Source: Ypsolopha sequella
Lineage: Eukaryota > Arthropoda > Insecta > Lepidoptera > Ypsolophidae
Assembly: GCA_934047225.1 (NCBI GenBank)
Contig: OW203983.1
Coordinates: 40,482,310 to 40,546,309, forward strand
Reading direction: 5' to 3'
DNA length: 64,000 bases
Below, piece by piece: positions 33,939 to 44,939 of this stretch. The first letter of the stretch is position 1. Every line of letters starts with the position of its first letter. The notes under the pieces were generated by a model. That model was not told where the DNA came from and searched no databases. It worked only from the letters and a program-made list of their open reading frames with translations. Position numbers and translations under genes: made by a program.

Positions 33939-34541
33939 CACTCGTAGCATAGTGTTTAATCGCGCGACGCCACTTAGTTAAATCACAAGTGCGAGGAGCG
34001 TGACACGATGTTTTTGCGATTAACGGGACACCTGACGCTAGAACATCAACAACACCAGGTTTTCAAGGGTTCATTGAAAGAAACTAGGTTTCTCCTCATA
34101 TTGAAGAAAATATATTTGATTTATCAATCTTTTATCTAAGGATTCCACCTATAAACAATGTTTTAAGATTTATACTTTTGTCAAAAAAAAATGTTTTCCA
34201 CCCTCTTTTTTTTGTTTTCAAACGTTCGTTTCAAAAACGCGGCAAAGAGATCAACTTGTTTTTTTTTTATAAAATAGGCACTAGAAATATGAAGGCGTGT
34301 TACCTAATTCCAATATTTTTTCCCTACAAAATATTTCATAATAAGAACAAGAGGCCAAAGAGCCGACATATAATCGCCTCTATGAAAAGCAAATAAGGTC
34401 TTTGCCATTAGACTTATTTTGCTGGACGGGTAATAAAAAAAGTTGCTATGGTATGCCATCCTCTTAAACAGTACGTCACGCTCCTTGCACTTGTGATTCA
34501 ATTAGTGGCGTCGCGCGCGATTAAACACTATGCTACGAGTG
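33939..34541. mobile_element. TIR element with CACT...AGTG ends (CACTA-like)
   Basis: CACTCGTAGCATAGTGTTTA at the left and TAAACACTATGCTACGAGTG at the right, with arms of about 68 bp. CTG lies immediately outside each end (33936-33938, 34542-34544), which fits a 3-bp target duplication. CACT termini and 3-bp duplications are features of the CACTA/EnSpm group. The interior has no transposase, so superfamily assignment is tentative. Confidence 0.65.
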
Positions 34542-34796
34542 CTGGTCAATCTGTACCTTCCATTTGCTCACCATGTTAGAACATCATTACAAAAACTATA
34601 TTCTTAGACAATAAAAAGAGAAATAAAATATTTGCCGTTCTACAGCATTCTTGAAATATACACGAGGTAGTCGGGGGCTTTACAGTTACTACTACTTGGA
34701 ACTGTCGAAATATTTAGGTAAATCCATGTTACACCGACGACGGTTTATAAATCTTAACGTTATAGAAATTGGGCTTTGTATTAGAGCACAAATATA

Positions 34797-35059
34797 CAAC
34801 GTGTAACAGAAAGGTGTAACCATATTTGAAGAGCTTATTCAGTCAATGGTATAGAACAACTTTTACTATGGAACAAAACCTGTACTTCGAAAAAAAAATT
34901 TTTACTGTTTCATAGAAAAATGCAATGCCGCTCGGCCGAAATGTATGGAACGGCAGATTTTTTTTTGAGATTTCCGGTTTGGCTCCATAGTAAAAGTTGT
35001 TGTATACCATTGACTGTATAAGCTCTTCAAATATGGTTACACCTTTCTGTTACACGTTG
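34797..35059. mobile_element. TIR element family T, copy 2 (complete)
   Basis: CAACGTGTAACAGAAAGGTG at the left and CACCTTTCTGTTACACGTTG at the right are perfect inverses. TATA flanks both ends (34793-34796, 35060-35063). The central part contains GCAATGCCGCTCGGCCGAAA, identical to copy 1. Confidence 0.82.
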
Positions 35060-35063
35060 TATA

Positions 35064-35864
35064 AATTTGTAAGGAATGCAGATTTTATCAAAGTGTTTTC
35101 TTACACCGTATTTCAAAAAAGGATTGCAACATTAACAACCTTGCCGATAACAAAGCTTAAAGCTCTAAAGCCATAAAGCTTGAACATCAAACTGCAAACT
35201 ATTTCGCATTCAGACAATGTTACATTCCACGACTATGTAACGTTACAATTGCTTTGTTACGTTCCGTTTTCATCTGAATCTACGTTAATAATTACCCAAC
35301 AACAGGTAGCAACTATGCTTAAAATTAAATTCCTTTTATAGGTATTTTCCAGAATGGTAAATTTATTATTGGTACATATTTATTGATAGGTAATTTTAAT
35401 TTGGAATAATATTAGTCTTATTTATGAATGTAACTTAGGTTATGTATAAAATTATAAATTATAATTTAAATATAACTATCATAGGCATGATGAAGTCAAA
35501 AATAAATTTAAAGTTTAAATAAACAAGTGGTAAGAATGTTTACATTACATATATTTAATATTCGTACACCAATATATTTCAGCCGAGCGACTTCTAGAAA
35601 ACAAAAACAAAAATTCAAGACATACCAAGTTTGCGCTCTTCGAACATATAACTCGTAATATCCTCATGTCTTACTTGACAGAAGCACAGTAAATAATTAT
35701 GATTATGAACGTTACTGTTTTAAAAATTATTTTCATGAAGTTTTCTATACATAATACAGTACTAAAATAAAATAAGTTGTCATGAAATTAATTTTGTAAA
35801 TATTAAAGTCAAAATTAAAGAACAAAAAGTAGGCTTTTTATTTATTTAAAAACACTAAAATAGC
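35064..35864. other. No recognised feature
   Basis: AT-rich; nothing supported. Confidence 0.45.
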
Positions 35865-36200
35865 AAGCCAAATTTCCTTCAACCAAAATAGTCCATGGGC
35901 CAGCTAGCCAAATTCAAGAAAGTGGTATTATTTGTGGTAAACTCATTTTCCTTTTCATCACATTTAGTCAGGTAAGTAAGGAAGGATGTTAAAAACCTAT
36001 GAATATCACAAAGTGTTAGCTTTCAGAAATGATGACGTCATAATTTTTTTGAAAGCACATTTTTTTTTCTGAATCCTATCGTGCTAGCTATCATAGGTTT
36101 TTGAAATCCTTCCTAACTTACCTCAATGAACTGTGGTGACAAAGAAAATGAATATCACAAATGTTTTTTTTTAATTTCGCTATATAAGGAAATTTGGCTT
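35865..36200. mobile_element. TIR element with 15-bp perfect ends
   Basis: AAGCCAAATTTCCTT (35865-35879) and AAGGAAATTTGGCTT (36186-36200). A second, inner pair (GGAAGGATGTTAAAAACCTATG, imperfect, with CATAGGTTTTTGAAATCCTTCC) extends the arms. A TGATGACGTCATAATTTTTT stretch also occurs at 52600-52620. Non-coding. Confidence 0.65.
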
Positions 36201-36339
36201 TAATGTTTTTATATAAACATATATTTTTCATTGTAATCAGATTACAAAAATCTCAATTCGTGTTTCTTTTATTTTTTAGTTGTAATAAATATATATATGT
36301 TGTTACATAGAGAATTTATTTTATTTTTATTTTTTGTAT

Positions 36340-36415
36340 AATTAAAACGCCGTCCAAAAACTTAATTTCGAAATATATTTCGGCCCACTTTGGGGCCGGC
36401 ATCAGTCGAATTATA
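36340..36415 (-). ncRNA. Second hammerhead-like motif, probable remnant of another PLE
   Basis: On the minus strand: TTCGA then CTGATG (36405-36400), two bases, stem II GGCCC / GGGCC with a CAAAGT loop, GAA, then ATATAT as a self-complementary stem III, one T, and TCGAA, which pairs with the opening TTCGA as stem I. This is the same order and nearly the same spacing as in the PLE array, but the sequence is different. The core position normally A9 is C. No ORF adjoins it. Confidence 0.45.
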
Positions 36416-36420
36416 CATAG

Positions 36421-37239
36421 TAAATGATATTAAATATATACAACCTTATGACTAATGAGTTATATATTGTATATATTTTTTTTAATTTTTTAGGCAATTG
36501 CACCTTAGTTCCCAAAACCTTACCGAATCTCCAGCATGAATTAGTCTGTATTAATCAAAGTTAATATAACTATTGAGCAGAACCATAATTTTACTTTACG
36601 TTGTATTTCCACTATATGTACCTATATTGTTCGATATCCTAGATCAAAATGTTACTTTATACCAGAAATATGTATAGATAAAGGTGTCCTCTCTAAGAGA
36701 TTGATTCATAACCCCCAGTGCCCTCGCAAATTGTCTGAAACGTGCCTCCAACCGTGTATGAATTTAGGTATTATCCATATCCATAGTGTCCATTACAAAA
36801 TTGCGTACTCAAATAGAGCAAAATAGGTTGAAATAATTTCCCGTCAACTTCCTAGTAGCAGCAAATCATTTCAGTTATACGGGTAGGCAAAGATAGTGTG
36901 TACTCCTTAGACAGTGTGTGTGAAGATAGTGTGGACTACCTATTTACATTGTTGATTGTACATACATATATTGTAAAATTTCATTTAATCGTAAACTGCT
37001 GTTATCATAAAATTTTCATTTTATTTATTTTAGTAATTTATTCATATTTATAGCTAAAATTTTATTGGAAATGTTAATCAATTCTAAATCTAAATTATTA
37101 ATTTTTTTTTTTTTTATATTTCTTATGCATGAGTTTGTTATTATAGTTGTTATAAGAACATTTGGAAGAAACTACACTATCACACAGAATATTCTAGTAT
37201 GGAGTTTTTCCTTTATGAGACAAATAAACGTTTTTTCAT
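36421..37239. other. No recognised feature
   Basis: AT-rich sequence; a short ORF at 37065-37313 is hydrophobic but lacks any recognisable domain and overlaps repeat family E. Confidence 0.4.
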
Positions 37240-37942
37240 ATAACAAAAGAATAGAACCGGGTTATGTCTGCACATTGAAGGAAAGTAATAAAAATAGAAA
37301 GGGGGTCACTTAAGAGGAGTAATATGATACAAATCAGTGATTTTTAGAATTATTTTTTGTCTGACTGTTCGTCTGTCTTTCTGTTTGTCTATCTGTTTGT
37401 TTGTTCGCGTACATCTCCGAAACTACTGACCGGATTTTCATGTAATTTTCACAGGTGGACAGAACTTAATTTGGAGCTGTATATAGGCATTATTCCAGCA
37501 AAAACGGAAGTCGAAAAAAATTTCTGCTGTTAGAAGATACATACTCGTGGCAAATAATATTTCTTAGCGTTGAAAGCATATAGATGTCACGAACGATTGT
37601 TTAAAAGACGTATACAATTTTAGTACATTAAAAATCAACAGGTGGCCCTGTTCATAATTTGAACGCGCATAAAAAAATATTGAATTATTTAGTAAATTTG
37701 GTTTATTTGGTAAATAAAAAGTTTTAATGCGAATTTAGTTGCAGCTGGTGAAACCTTTTTTGGTGAAAAGGATGAATAATAACTGAAGATTGTAAAACTT
37801 AGTATAGCTATATTAAATACTATTAAAAAACTGTAAAAGCGCTGTGTCTGTCTGAACATAGATGATAATCCAAAAAAAAAATAGCCGGTTTTGTGACCGC
37901 ATTATCTTCTTCCACGCGGACGAAGTGGCGGGCAACAGCTAG
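37240..37942 (+). mobile_element. Repeat family E with a Helitron-like 3' end, copy 1
   Basis: Starts around AGAATAGAACCGGGTTATG, carries a CTGTCTTTCTGTTTGTC tract and ATCTCCGAAACTACTGACCG, and ends CGCGGACGAAGTGGCGGGCA...GCTAG before a T. The end has the Helitron hairpin and CTAG. The same body without the end appears at 44338-44653 (reverse) and 63447-63720. The 5' boundary is not certain. Confidence 0.55.
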
Positions 37943-38000
37943 TGTACAATAAATAACTCTTTTCGCAAAAACTGCAAATTTGAATTATAAAATCTCAGAC

Positions 38001-38174
38001 CCGCGGCCCTACCACATAATTCTGATTTGTATCAACATCAAGCAAATGCATGCGAAATTCAACGCGTGCAAAAGAGATGGCATGTGAGGCGGGTGTCGTC
38101 GCACGCACGTCAAATTCAAGTTCATCAATCTCAAGTTGATGTTGATGAAAATCAGAATTACGTGGTAGACCCGC
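38001..38174. mobile_element. MITE family M, copy 3
   Basis: GCGGCCCTACCACATAATTC at the left; GAATTACGTGGTAGACCCGC at the right. A 12-bp extra piece (CAAGTTCATCAA region, 38118-38129) distinguishes it from other copies. Confidence 0.78.
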
Positions 38175-38385
38175 TGTTTGTTGTTATGAAGGTAACATAA
38201 AATAACAACATTTCTGGTCTTTACTTGGTGTTATGCTTTAGGACATACTTGAACGGATACACGGTTTTCGAGCGCCGCTCAATCATGAATTCCTATATAT
38301 TATAAATATGTACAAAACAAAACCACTTCTTAAAACTAAATTAATTTTCTCTCTTAATATTCAATTATAAATATAATATTTTATA

Positions 38386-38440
38386 TCTGTATGTATGTAT
38401 GTATGTAAGTATGTATGTATGTATGTATGACTGTATGTAC
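38386..38440. repeat. TATG microsatellite
   Basis: About twelve TATG repeats with two interruptions. Confidence 0.85.
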
Positions 38441-39430
38441 AAAAAAAAACTAGGATTTATTTATTTATCTAGTTCTATTTCGTATATAGGGGCAAAAATT
38501 ATAGGCGACTTATAGGGGCAAAAATTAAACATTTTGAATCTAAAAATGGAATAGATTTCTTACCTCAGCTTTCACCATAGACTTCGGATTATATGCACAA
38601 TAAGAGTGTTAAATTAAGTATGAAAATATGCACGAAAAGAACGACCAAATATACAGTGTAAAAAACAAAACTTTGTTTGATTTGTAATTATTTGTAATTG
38701 ATACTTCATAATGGTAATTTACTTAAATTTAAAACTAAATAATTCTATACATTTTTTATTCCCTAATTCAACATTATACAGAATAAAGAATACATTTTTC
38801 TGTTATTAATTATTTTTGGTTTTTATGACAGTAAACTACTATTAGTTATATGTAGTAGATACTTTTCTAAATGTTAAATATGTAGGGCAAAACAGAATCT
38901 AATTTATTGTGAATATTTTCCGATATTGTGTGTCAGAAACTGCTCTTTGGGTTCCATTTTTGTGCCAAATTCATAATTTTGTATGAAAATAGGCATTAAA
39001 AAAAGAAAATTTCTGTTGCAATAAAGTCATAATTAGCGAGATATTTGCACTTGCATAGTTATACATAATTAGAGAAAATATGTTATAAAATAAAATAAAA
39101 TTAAAAAAATAATAAAAATCAGTTTGGCATTGACTTTGGTGCTTAATAATAATTAATTTTAATTCAAAAACAAATAAATCAGCAAATTTACATAGTTCAG
39201 TTCACTGCGACATGGTTTATTCTTTTAGTTTTAATTGTGTTGTGTTTTCTAAACTGAACTATCTCTACAATGATGTTAGAAAAATCTATAGTCTAACTTC
39301 TTCATAAAAATTGCTGCAGCTGAAAATTATTCTTCGTTTGCAGTCTCTTCTAATACATTTTCTTTTTATGAAGCAGTAGAACTATGTATTTAATTTTCAC
39401 ATATCTTTTTTCAAGTATTTATTTATTTTA
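38441..39430. other. No recognised feature
   Basis: Very AT-rich; nothing supported. Confidence 0.45.
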
Positions 39431-39975
39431 TTTCATATTCAACAGCCAAAGGATAGCTATTCCAGAAAACAGAACAGGATTTTACAGTGACTCATTTTCG
39501 GTACACGCTGCATGACTCTGGAATCGCTTACCAGTGTCAATTCAGGCATTGAAAAATACAAATCACTTTAAAATAAAAGTGAAACGATTTTTCTCAACAG
39601 CGTACCCATCTTAGAACTCAAATATCCAATATTATTATAATTTTTGTATGTTTATTTATTATTTATTATTATGTATGTGTATATTTTATAGATATGTATT
39701 CATTTATTTAAGTATGTTCCTGTATTTTTATATGCAAGTTTATGTCTTAGATATTTAGGTCAAAATTTTAATCTTGATCTCCCTATTATTTTCTGATTAG
39801 TATTTACACCTCCACATGTTATTTTGTTCATCTTTCTGTTAGCTAACAAGGGTTGCCTGGAAGATATTGCTATAAGCAATAAGTGCCCCCCTTGTACCCA
39901 ATGTTTAATTGTTTCATTTGTCTTTTAAGTTATTTGTGTAAATGGGCAAAAAGAAATAAAATAAAATTAAATGTA
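39431..39975 (+). mobile_element. CR1/Jockey-like LINE 3' end, copy 2
   Basis: Contains the ORF remnant at 39471-39614, then a 3' UTR with GGTTGCCTGGAAGATATTGC and AAGCAATAAGTGCC (a hairpin box shared in reverse with 25596-25656 and 52925-52975), and an AAATAAAATAAAATTAAA tail at about 39955-39972. 5' truncated. Confidence 0.72.
39471..39614 (+). pseudogene. LINE ORF2 C-terminal remnant
   Basis: Forty-eight codons to a TAG include DSFSVHAA, one internal TGA, then LWNRLPVSIQ and HFKIKVKRFF. The order SFS...LWN.LP...FK..VK is the conserved end of CR1/Jockey-type ORF2 proteins. The internal stop and absence of the RT domain show it is dead. Confidence 0.75.
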
Positions 39976-40074
39976 TTCCATTTAATTTATTTAGACTAGT
40001 ATTTAATAATTATTATTTTTTTTTTACTCATGGGTTTTAAACACTTTTTTGTCTTTGTGTGCACTTATGAAATA

Positions 40075-40242
40075 CCTACTCGCTTTTTGTTTAATTGATT
40101 CTATCAGCAATGGTTTGCTAGTAGAAATCTCTTTCTGCGATAAGCTCGCCTTTTGCTTAAACTGTAAGATTACTCATACTTGTAATACGTTTTATTCTTG
40201 TGTGCAATAAAGGATTTTGAATTGAATTGAATTTTAATTTTC
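40075..40242 (+). mobile_element. LINE 3' UTR fragment with TTGAA tail
   Basis: GGTTTGCTAGTAGAAATCTC and GCGATAAGCTCGCCTTTTGC, then TGTGCAATAAAGGATTTTGA and a TTGAA repeat tail. Same general style as the other LINE tails but a distinct subfamily. Confidence 0.6.
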
Positions 40243-40254
40243 CAACATTATTAG

Positions 40255-41765
40255 ACACCTGATCCTAAGAAAACTGTTTTGAGACATGGTTTTAATTAAA
40301 ATGGTCATTGATTATTATAACATACCTACTTGTATTTAACGTACCGGTATCATTGACAGTGCTGCCATCTGTTGTTTGGTCAGACAACATTATTTTCCAA
40401 TTTACGGCTGGTATGAAACTGGCCCCCCTTCGGACAAGCGCCCGCGCTCGAAAAATACTATATTATTTCTTTGTTCAGTCAGATCTTCTCTTTTACTTTG
40501 CGTTCTCTTTACGTTCACTTTATTTAATTTAATTGATTTTGATTTATTGGTTTTGTAGTGAGTAACAAACTTATACAAAAATTTTATATTTATCACGCAT
40601 CAGCGTCATCCGCCATTTAGGCGGTTGAAGTTTGATCCTTTGGATTAATTGTTATAATCAGCATATTTTGCCTTGTTTGCTAATATGATGGTTGTAGAAA
40701 ATTTACATGAAAATGTTGCATACGAGCTTAATGTATACACTTGATAAGGCTTTTGAAATTCCCTTTTTCTTATTGATTGATCTCATCGTAAATCTTGTTT
40801 ACTTGCTTTAGCTATCGCGTGTTACTGTTAGTATTCTAACTTTGTATATATTTAGCAAAAGCAAATTTTAGACATCTTTGTAGGGGTTTGGGAGGGAGAC
40901 CAACATTATTAGACACCTGATCCTAAGAAAATTGTTTTGAGACATGGTTTAATAAAAATAGTCATTAATTATTGTATTTAACATACCGGTATCACTGACA
41001 GTGCTGCCATCTGTTGTTTGGTCAGACAACATAGTTTTCCATTTTACGGCTGGTATAAAACTGCCCCCCCTCCGGACAAGCGCCCGCGCTCGAAAAATAC
41101 TATATTCTTTCATTGTTTACTCAGATCTTTTCTGTACCTTTGTGTTCTCTTTGCTCTCCCTGTTCCCTCAGATCTTTTCTTTACCTTTGCGTCCTCTTTG
41201 CTTTCTCTGTATTTCACAGTAATCAGGAGTTTTAGAGGTCCACAAGAACCACTTTTGCTACGAGGAATTTTCTAGTGAGTAACCAACTTTTATAAAAAAA
41301 ATATATTTTTCTCGCATTAGCGTCATCCGCCATTTTGGGGCTATCGCATTTTGATGGCTGAAGTTTGATCCTTTGGATTCATTGTTAGAATCAGCATATT
41401 TCGCCTTGTTTGCTAATATGATGTTTGTAGAAAATTTACATGAAAATGTTGCATACGAACTTAATGTATACACATACAGATAATAATGCGTGACGCTTCA
41501 TAAGGCTTTTCAAATTCTCTTTTTCTTATTGATCGATCTCATCGTAAATCTTGTTTACTTGCTTTAGCTTTCGCGTGTTACTGTTAGTATTCTAACTTTG
41601 TATATATTTAGCAATTTTAGACATCTGCCTGATTAAGAAAATTGTATAGAGACATGGTCTAATAAAAATGATCAACAATTATAATAACATACCTACATGT
41701 ATTTAAATACCGGTAAATAATTAGCAATTAGACATCGTCATAGGGGGTTGGGAGAAAATTAGGGG
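40255..41765. repeat. Tandem duplication of a 645-700 bp segment, two and a fraction copies
   Basis: The segment that starts CAACATTATTAGACACCTG (40243) recurs at 40900, and its beginning recurs again in degraded form at 41620-41720. Shared blocks include TGCCATCTGTTGTTTGGTC, GGACAAGCGCCCGCGCTCG and TTTGATCCTTTGGATT. Short ORFs are conserved in two frames at once between copies, which reflects DNA duplication, not coding. The source element is unidentified. Confidence 0.75.
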
Positions 41766-42343
41766 GGTGGCGATCATTCACATTTATATTATACTTTGAT
41801 CAGGGTTAAACATCGGATACGGGACTTTTGAATATTATATTGTATGTATTTTTTTTTGGTTAAATGACCCACTTCTACTGTATTTTTGAAATAGAAAAAG
41901 TTAGGAAATGTACCCATTTGAAAATTTCGAGGCTAAATCACTTTTTTGGTATTTTTTATTGGTTTATTACTTACAGCTTTTTACATAAACTCTCTGGGGG
42001 TAGTAGCATAAATATCATAGTACTATTGTTGTGGATTGTAACAACACCCTGATTGTAACAACAGGCCTGACAACTCAAATGTGACGTCATCACTAGTGGT
42101 ATATGAAAGCCACTATACACTGAGTCACAGTAACAGTAGATTTATATTCAGTTGATAATAACAAGATAAGCTTTGACTTAGCTAATATGTTGTTTCTACT
42201 ATTTCTCGTAATTTAAAGTTATACTTATAGGAATCGAAGAGATAGGTATAATAAAATAAATATTTAAGCTTTGCTTTGAAAATAGGTTACTACGTAACGG
42301 GCGAATAAGCTTCTAGTTTCAATTTTAATATATTGAAGCCACA
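41766..42343. other. No recognised feature
   Basis: A G-rich patch at 41742-41771 precedes it. No gene or repeat supported. Confidence 0.4.
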
Positions 42344-42612
42344 TTAAAGAATTTCTTTATACACAATATTTACCGTTTTTTCATCTTGGGCTAACATGAA
42401 AAGATTGTTTGCATTATTGACACGCGAGCAAGCCACGTACAGTTGGCTGTGAGAAAAACAATCAGACCTTAAGTCGACTCCAGCACCCGTAAGGGTCTGT
42501 CCCTGGGACTTATTTATAGTCATCGCAAAGCAAACGGCTACTGGATACTGTGTGGACTTGAATTCGAACGGAAAGTTATTGGGGATGAGTGGTATTTTTT
42601 TATCCCTTAGTT
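42344..42612 (-). pseudogene. Helitron helicase (Pif1-type), C-terminal fragment
   Basis: About 89 codons are open on the minus strand to a TAA at 42344-42346. They read PLIPNNFPFEFKS, then PVAVCFAMTINKSQGQTL, then CFSHSQLYVACSRV and NLFML. These are the last conserved blocks of the SF1/Pif1 helicase at the C-terminus of Helitron Rep-helicase proteins: the TINKSQGQTL box and the Q-L-Y-V-A-x-S-R-V box. Rep and the upstream helicase motifs are absent, since a TAA closes the frame near 42613-42615. It shows that an autonomous Helitron once existed in this lineage, which could have mobilised the short Helitrons nearby. Confidence 0.82.
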
Positions 42613-42699
42613 AAAGTAAGTAATTTGTATAGTATAAGTTTTAGTATGTAACTGATGTTAAAAAAAAAGACATGATGTTGCTAAGTTTCTTGCCCTTCT

Positions 42700-43300
42700 A
42701 CTTAGCAAGACTAATTGAATGTATTTATATAACCTATTAGCAGTGGCGTGCACAGAACATTTTGCTGGAAAAGCAAGCAATTGGTCAAGAATAACAATAA
42801 AAAAATATGAAAAAATTTAAATATCACTTTGAAAAAAAAAATTGTATAGGAAATTTTCCGTCATATAATTTTTTTTTTCAAAGTGGTAATTACATTTTTT
42901 CATATTTTTTTTATTGTTGTTCTTGACCAATTGTTTGCTTTTCCAGCAAAAAGTTCTGTGCACGCCACTGCCTATTAGTATGTAGTATATAGAGTGGGAT
43001 TTGGTCGGCCACCTGGATTCGTGCTGTGGGCTCGGTTGATGATCATTGAACCTTGTTCCTGGTCCCTGGCCGGGTCTCCGGTATGGGTTCGGGCGGTTTA
43101 TTAGGTTTCACCTTGTATAATTATAGATTTTACCTATAATTTTAATCGTATATATATTGTTACATAAATTAAATAAACCTAGTTCATGTACGTTTATTAT
43201 TTTATTACATATATTTTTATAAGATTAAATTTGAGTGTATTATCACAAAAAGTGTATTATGTATTTATTATGTTTACAAAATAAACTATTTGAATTTGAA
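42700..43300 (+). mobile_element. LINE 3' end family L, copy 1, interrupted by a MITE
   Basis: Sequence flanking the MITE (GTATTTATATAACCTATTAG left; TATGTAGTATATAGAGTGG right) plus GGGATTTGGTCGGCC, GTTCCTGGTCCCTGGCCGGG and a long AT-rich 3' UTR ends at AATAAACTATTTGAATTTGA. The inverse copy at 60272-60640 has no MITE. Confidence 0.72.
42741..42970. mobile_element. hAT-like MITE family H, copy 2, intact with 8-bp TSD
   Basis: The ends CAGTGGCGTGCACAGAAC and GTTCTGTGCACGCCACTG are perfect inverses. CCTATTAG stands on both sides (42733-42740 and 42971-42978). 8-bp duplications and CAGTG-type termini are typical of hAT transposons. 230 bp long, no coding. Confidence 0.88.
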
Positions 43301-43737
43301 TACGCGGTATGAAAACAGTTTTAACTGAACCACATCCAGTAAGAATCTCAGCTTCAGTTTTGTATGTTTCGTTGTGGAGCAGTTACTTCAAGTCGTGTTC
43401 CATTGCACAAATTTTATGCGTGAATCAAATAATTGTGCGATGTAAAATACTTGCAGCGTCATCTACTTTTCAATTCCAGAACTAAGCATAATAATTCAGA
43501 TCTTGGAGCTAAGACTACTAACACAATAAAAAGCGTTCAAGTGCTATTAAGGTTCGTGTCCTGAGGGTTCCATACATACCGTTTAAAAAACAAAATTATT
43601 TATGTGCAGTTAAAAGACCCAACTTAAATTGAGACTTACGATACATTAAACTTCATGTATCTAAAGGGTCTAATAAAGTTGATTATTACAGCTACTTGAA
43701 TAATAAAATATAAGTGATTTTTAGATTTTTTCCTATA

Positions 43738-44162
43738 CATATGAAGGGTAAGCGGGAAGAAAGGTCATTGTCAGTTTTTTCACAAATTGAGTTAATAGCG
43801 CCATTTTTTTAAATATCTTGAGAACAATGATTGAGCAAAAAAAAACTAGGAAAAAATAAAATAGACCACAGAATATTAAAAATATACCGGACTCAAGAAG
43901 CTTAAAAACCGAACTTAAAAAACAGTCATAATTAGAGCAAAAGCAAAAAAAACAATAAAAAATTGTCTATGAATATGAAGCTATGTGCTGATAGTAAAGT
44001 TTGCTTTTGAAGAAAAAAAAAACGGCAGATACAATAATTAACTGCGACAACAATAATTGGCCACTAAGAGTTCTTAAATAATAAAGTCAGCAAGTTTTTT
44101 CTACTTATTTCAAAACTACCTTTTGTTGACTATGATCCCTCTTCCCGCTTACCCTTCATATG
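43738..44162. mobile_element. TIR element with CTATA duplication
   Basis: CATATGAAGGGTAAGCGGGA at the left and the inverse TCCCGCTTACCCTTCATATG at the right (one T/C difference in the inner part). CTATA precedes the left end (43733-43737) and follows the right (44163-44167). Interior AT-rich, no ORF. Confidence 0.72.
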
Positions 44163-44337
44163 CTATAAGATCTATTTGTGCACGGAATTTAAAACTTATA
44201 AGTAGGCTGGAAGTGCTTCTTAGCTGTCCATGGTAAGTCAATTTGCAAATTGACTACGTAAAGGAATAATGTTTGTGTACTAAAATTTGATACGCTACAT
44301 AATTCTAACCAAAGTTTCCTTATTTTTTTAACACTCA

Positions 44338-44653
44338 TTTGAATTATTATTTGCTATATAACTTCTAACAGTCAAAAAGTAAACTCCTAGAATCGTCAAA
44401 TGACGATAACTTTTTTTTACGACATTCTATTTTAATGAAATAAAGCCTATATTCTGCTCCAAACTGGGGTTCATGGGGCAATTGTCCACCTGTGAAAACT
44501 ACATAAAAATCCGTTTAGTAGTTTCGGAGATGTGCGTGAATAAACAAACAGACAGACAGACAGAAAAGAATTCTAAAAATCACTGTTTTCTATTTTTATT
44601 GTTTGTCTTCAATGTAAAGATACACACCGGGTTCTACTCTTTTATTATATATA
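44338..44653 (-). repeat. Repeat family E, copy 2 (inverted)
   Basis: Reverse of 63447-63720: CACACCGGGTTCTACTCTTT, ACAGACAGACAGACAG and ACTTCTAACAGTCAAAAAGT. Confidence 0.7.
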
Positions 44654-44656
44654 TCG

Positions 44657-44936
44657 ATGTTATGTTATATATCAGAATGGGCTAAATACTTATGTTATGT
44701 TATATATCAGAATGGGCTAAATACTTATGTTATGTTATATATCAGAATGGGCTAAATACTTATGTTATGTTATATATCAGAATGGGCTAAATACTTATGT
44801 TATGTTATATATCAGAATGGGCTAAATACTTATGTTATGTTATATATCAGAATGGGCTAAATACTTATGTTATGTTATATATCAGAATGGGCTAAATACT
44901 TATGTTATGTTATATATCAGAATGGGCTAAATACTT
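44657..44936. repeat. Minisatellite, 35-bp unit, eight copies
   Basis: Eight uninterrupted, practically identical units containing ATATATCAGAATGGGCTAAA. It begins at the very end of repeat family E copy 2. The absence of divergence implies very recent expansion, or an assembly estimate of a longer array. Confidence 0.95.
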
Positions 44937-44939
44937 ATG

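Noticed and set aside
41001..41275. Pair of ORFs similar to those at 40308-40558
   Set aside because: Both frames are retained between the duplicated segments, as expected from nucleotide duplication; no domain or splice context.
44657..44936. CRISPR-like 35-bp repeats
   Set aside because: Units are contiguous with no spacers; a minisatellite.
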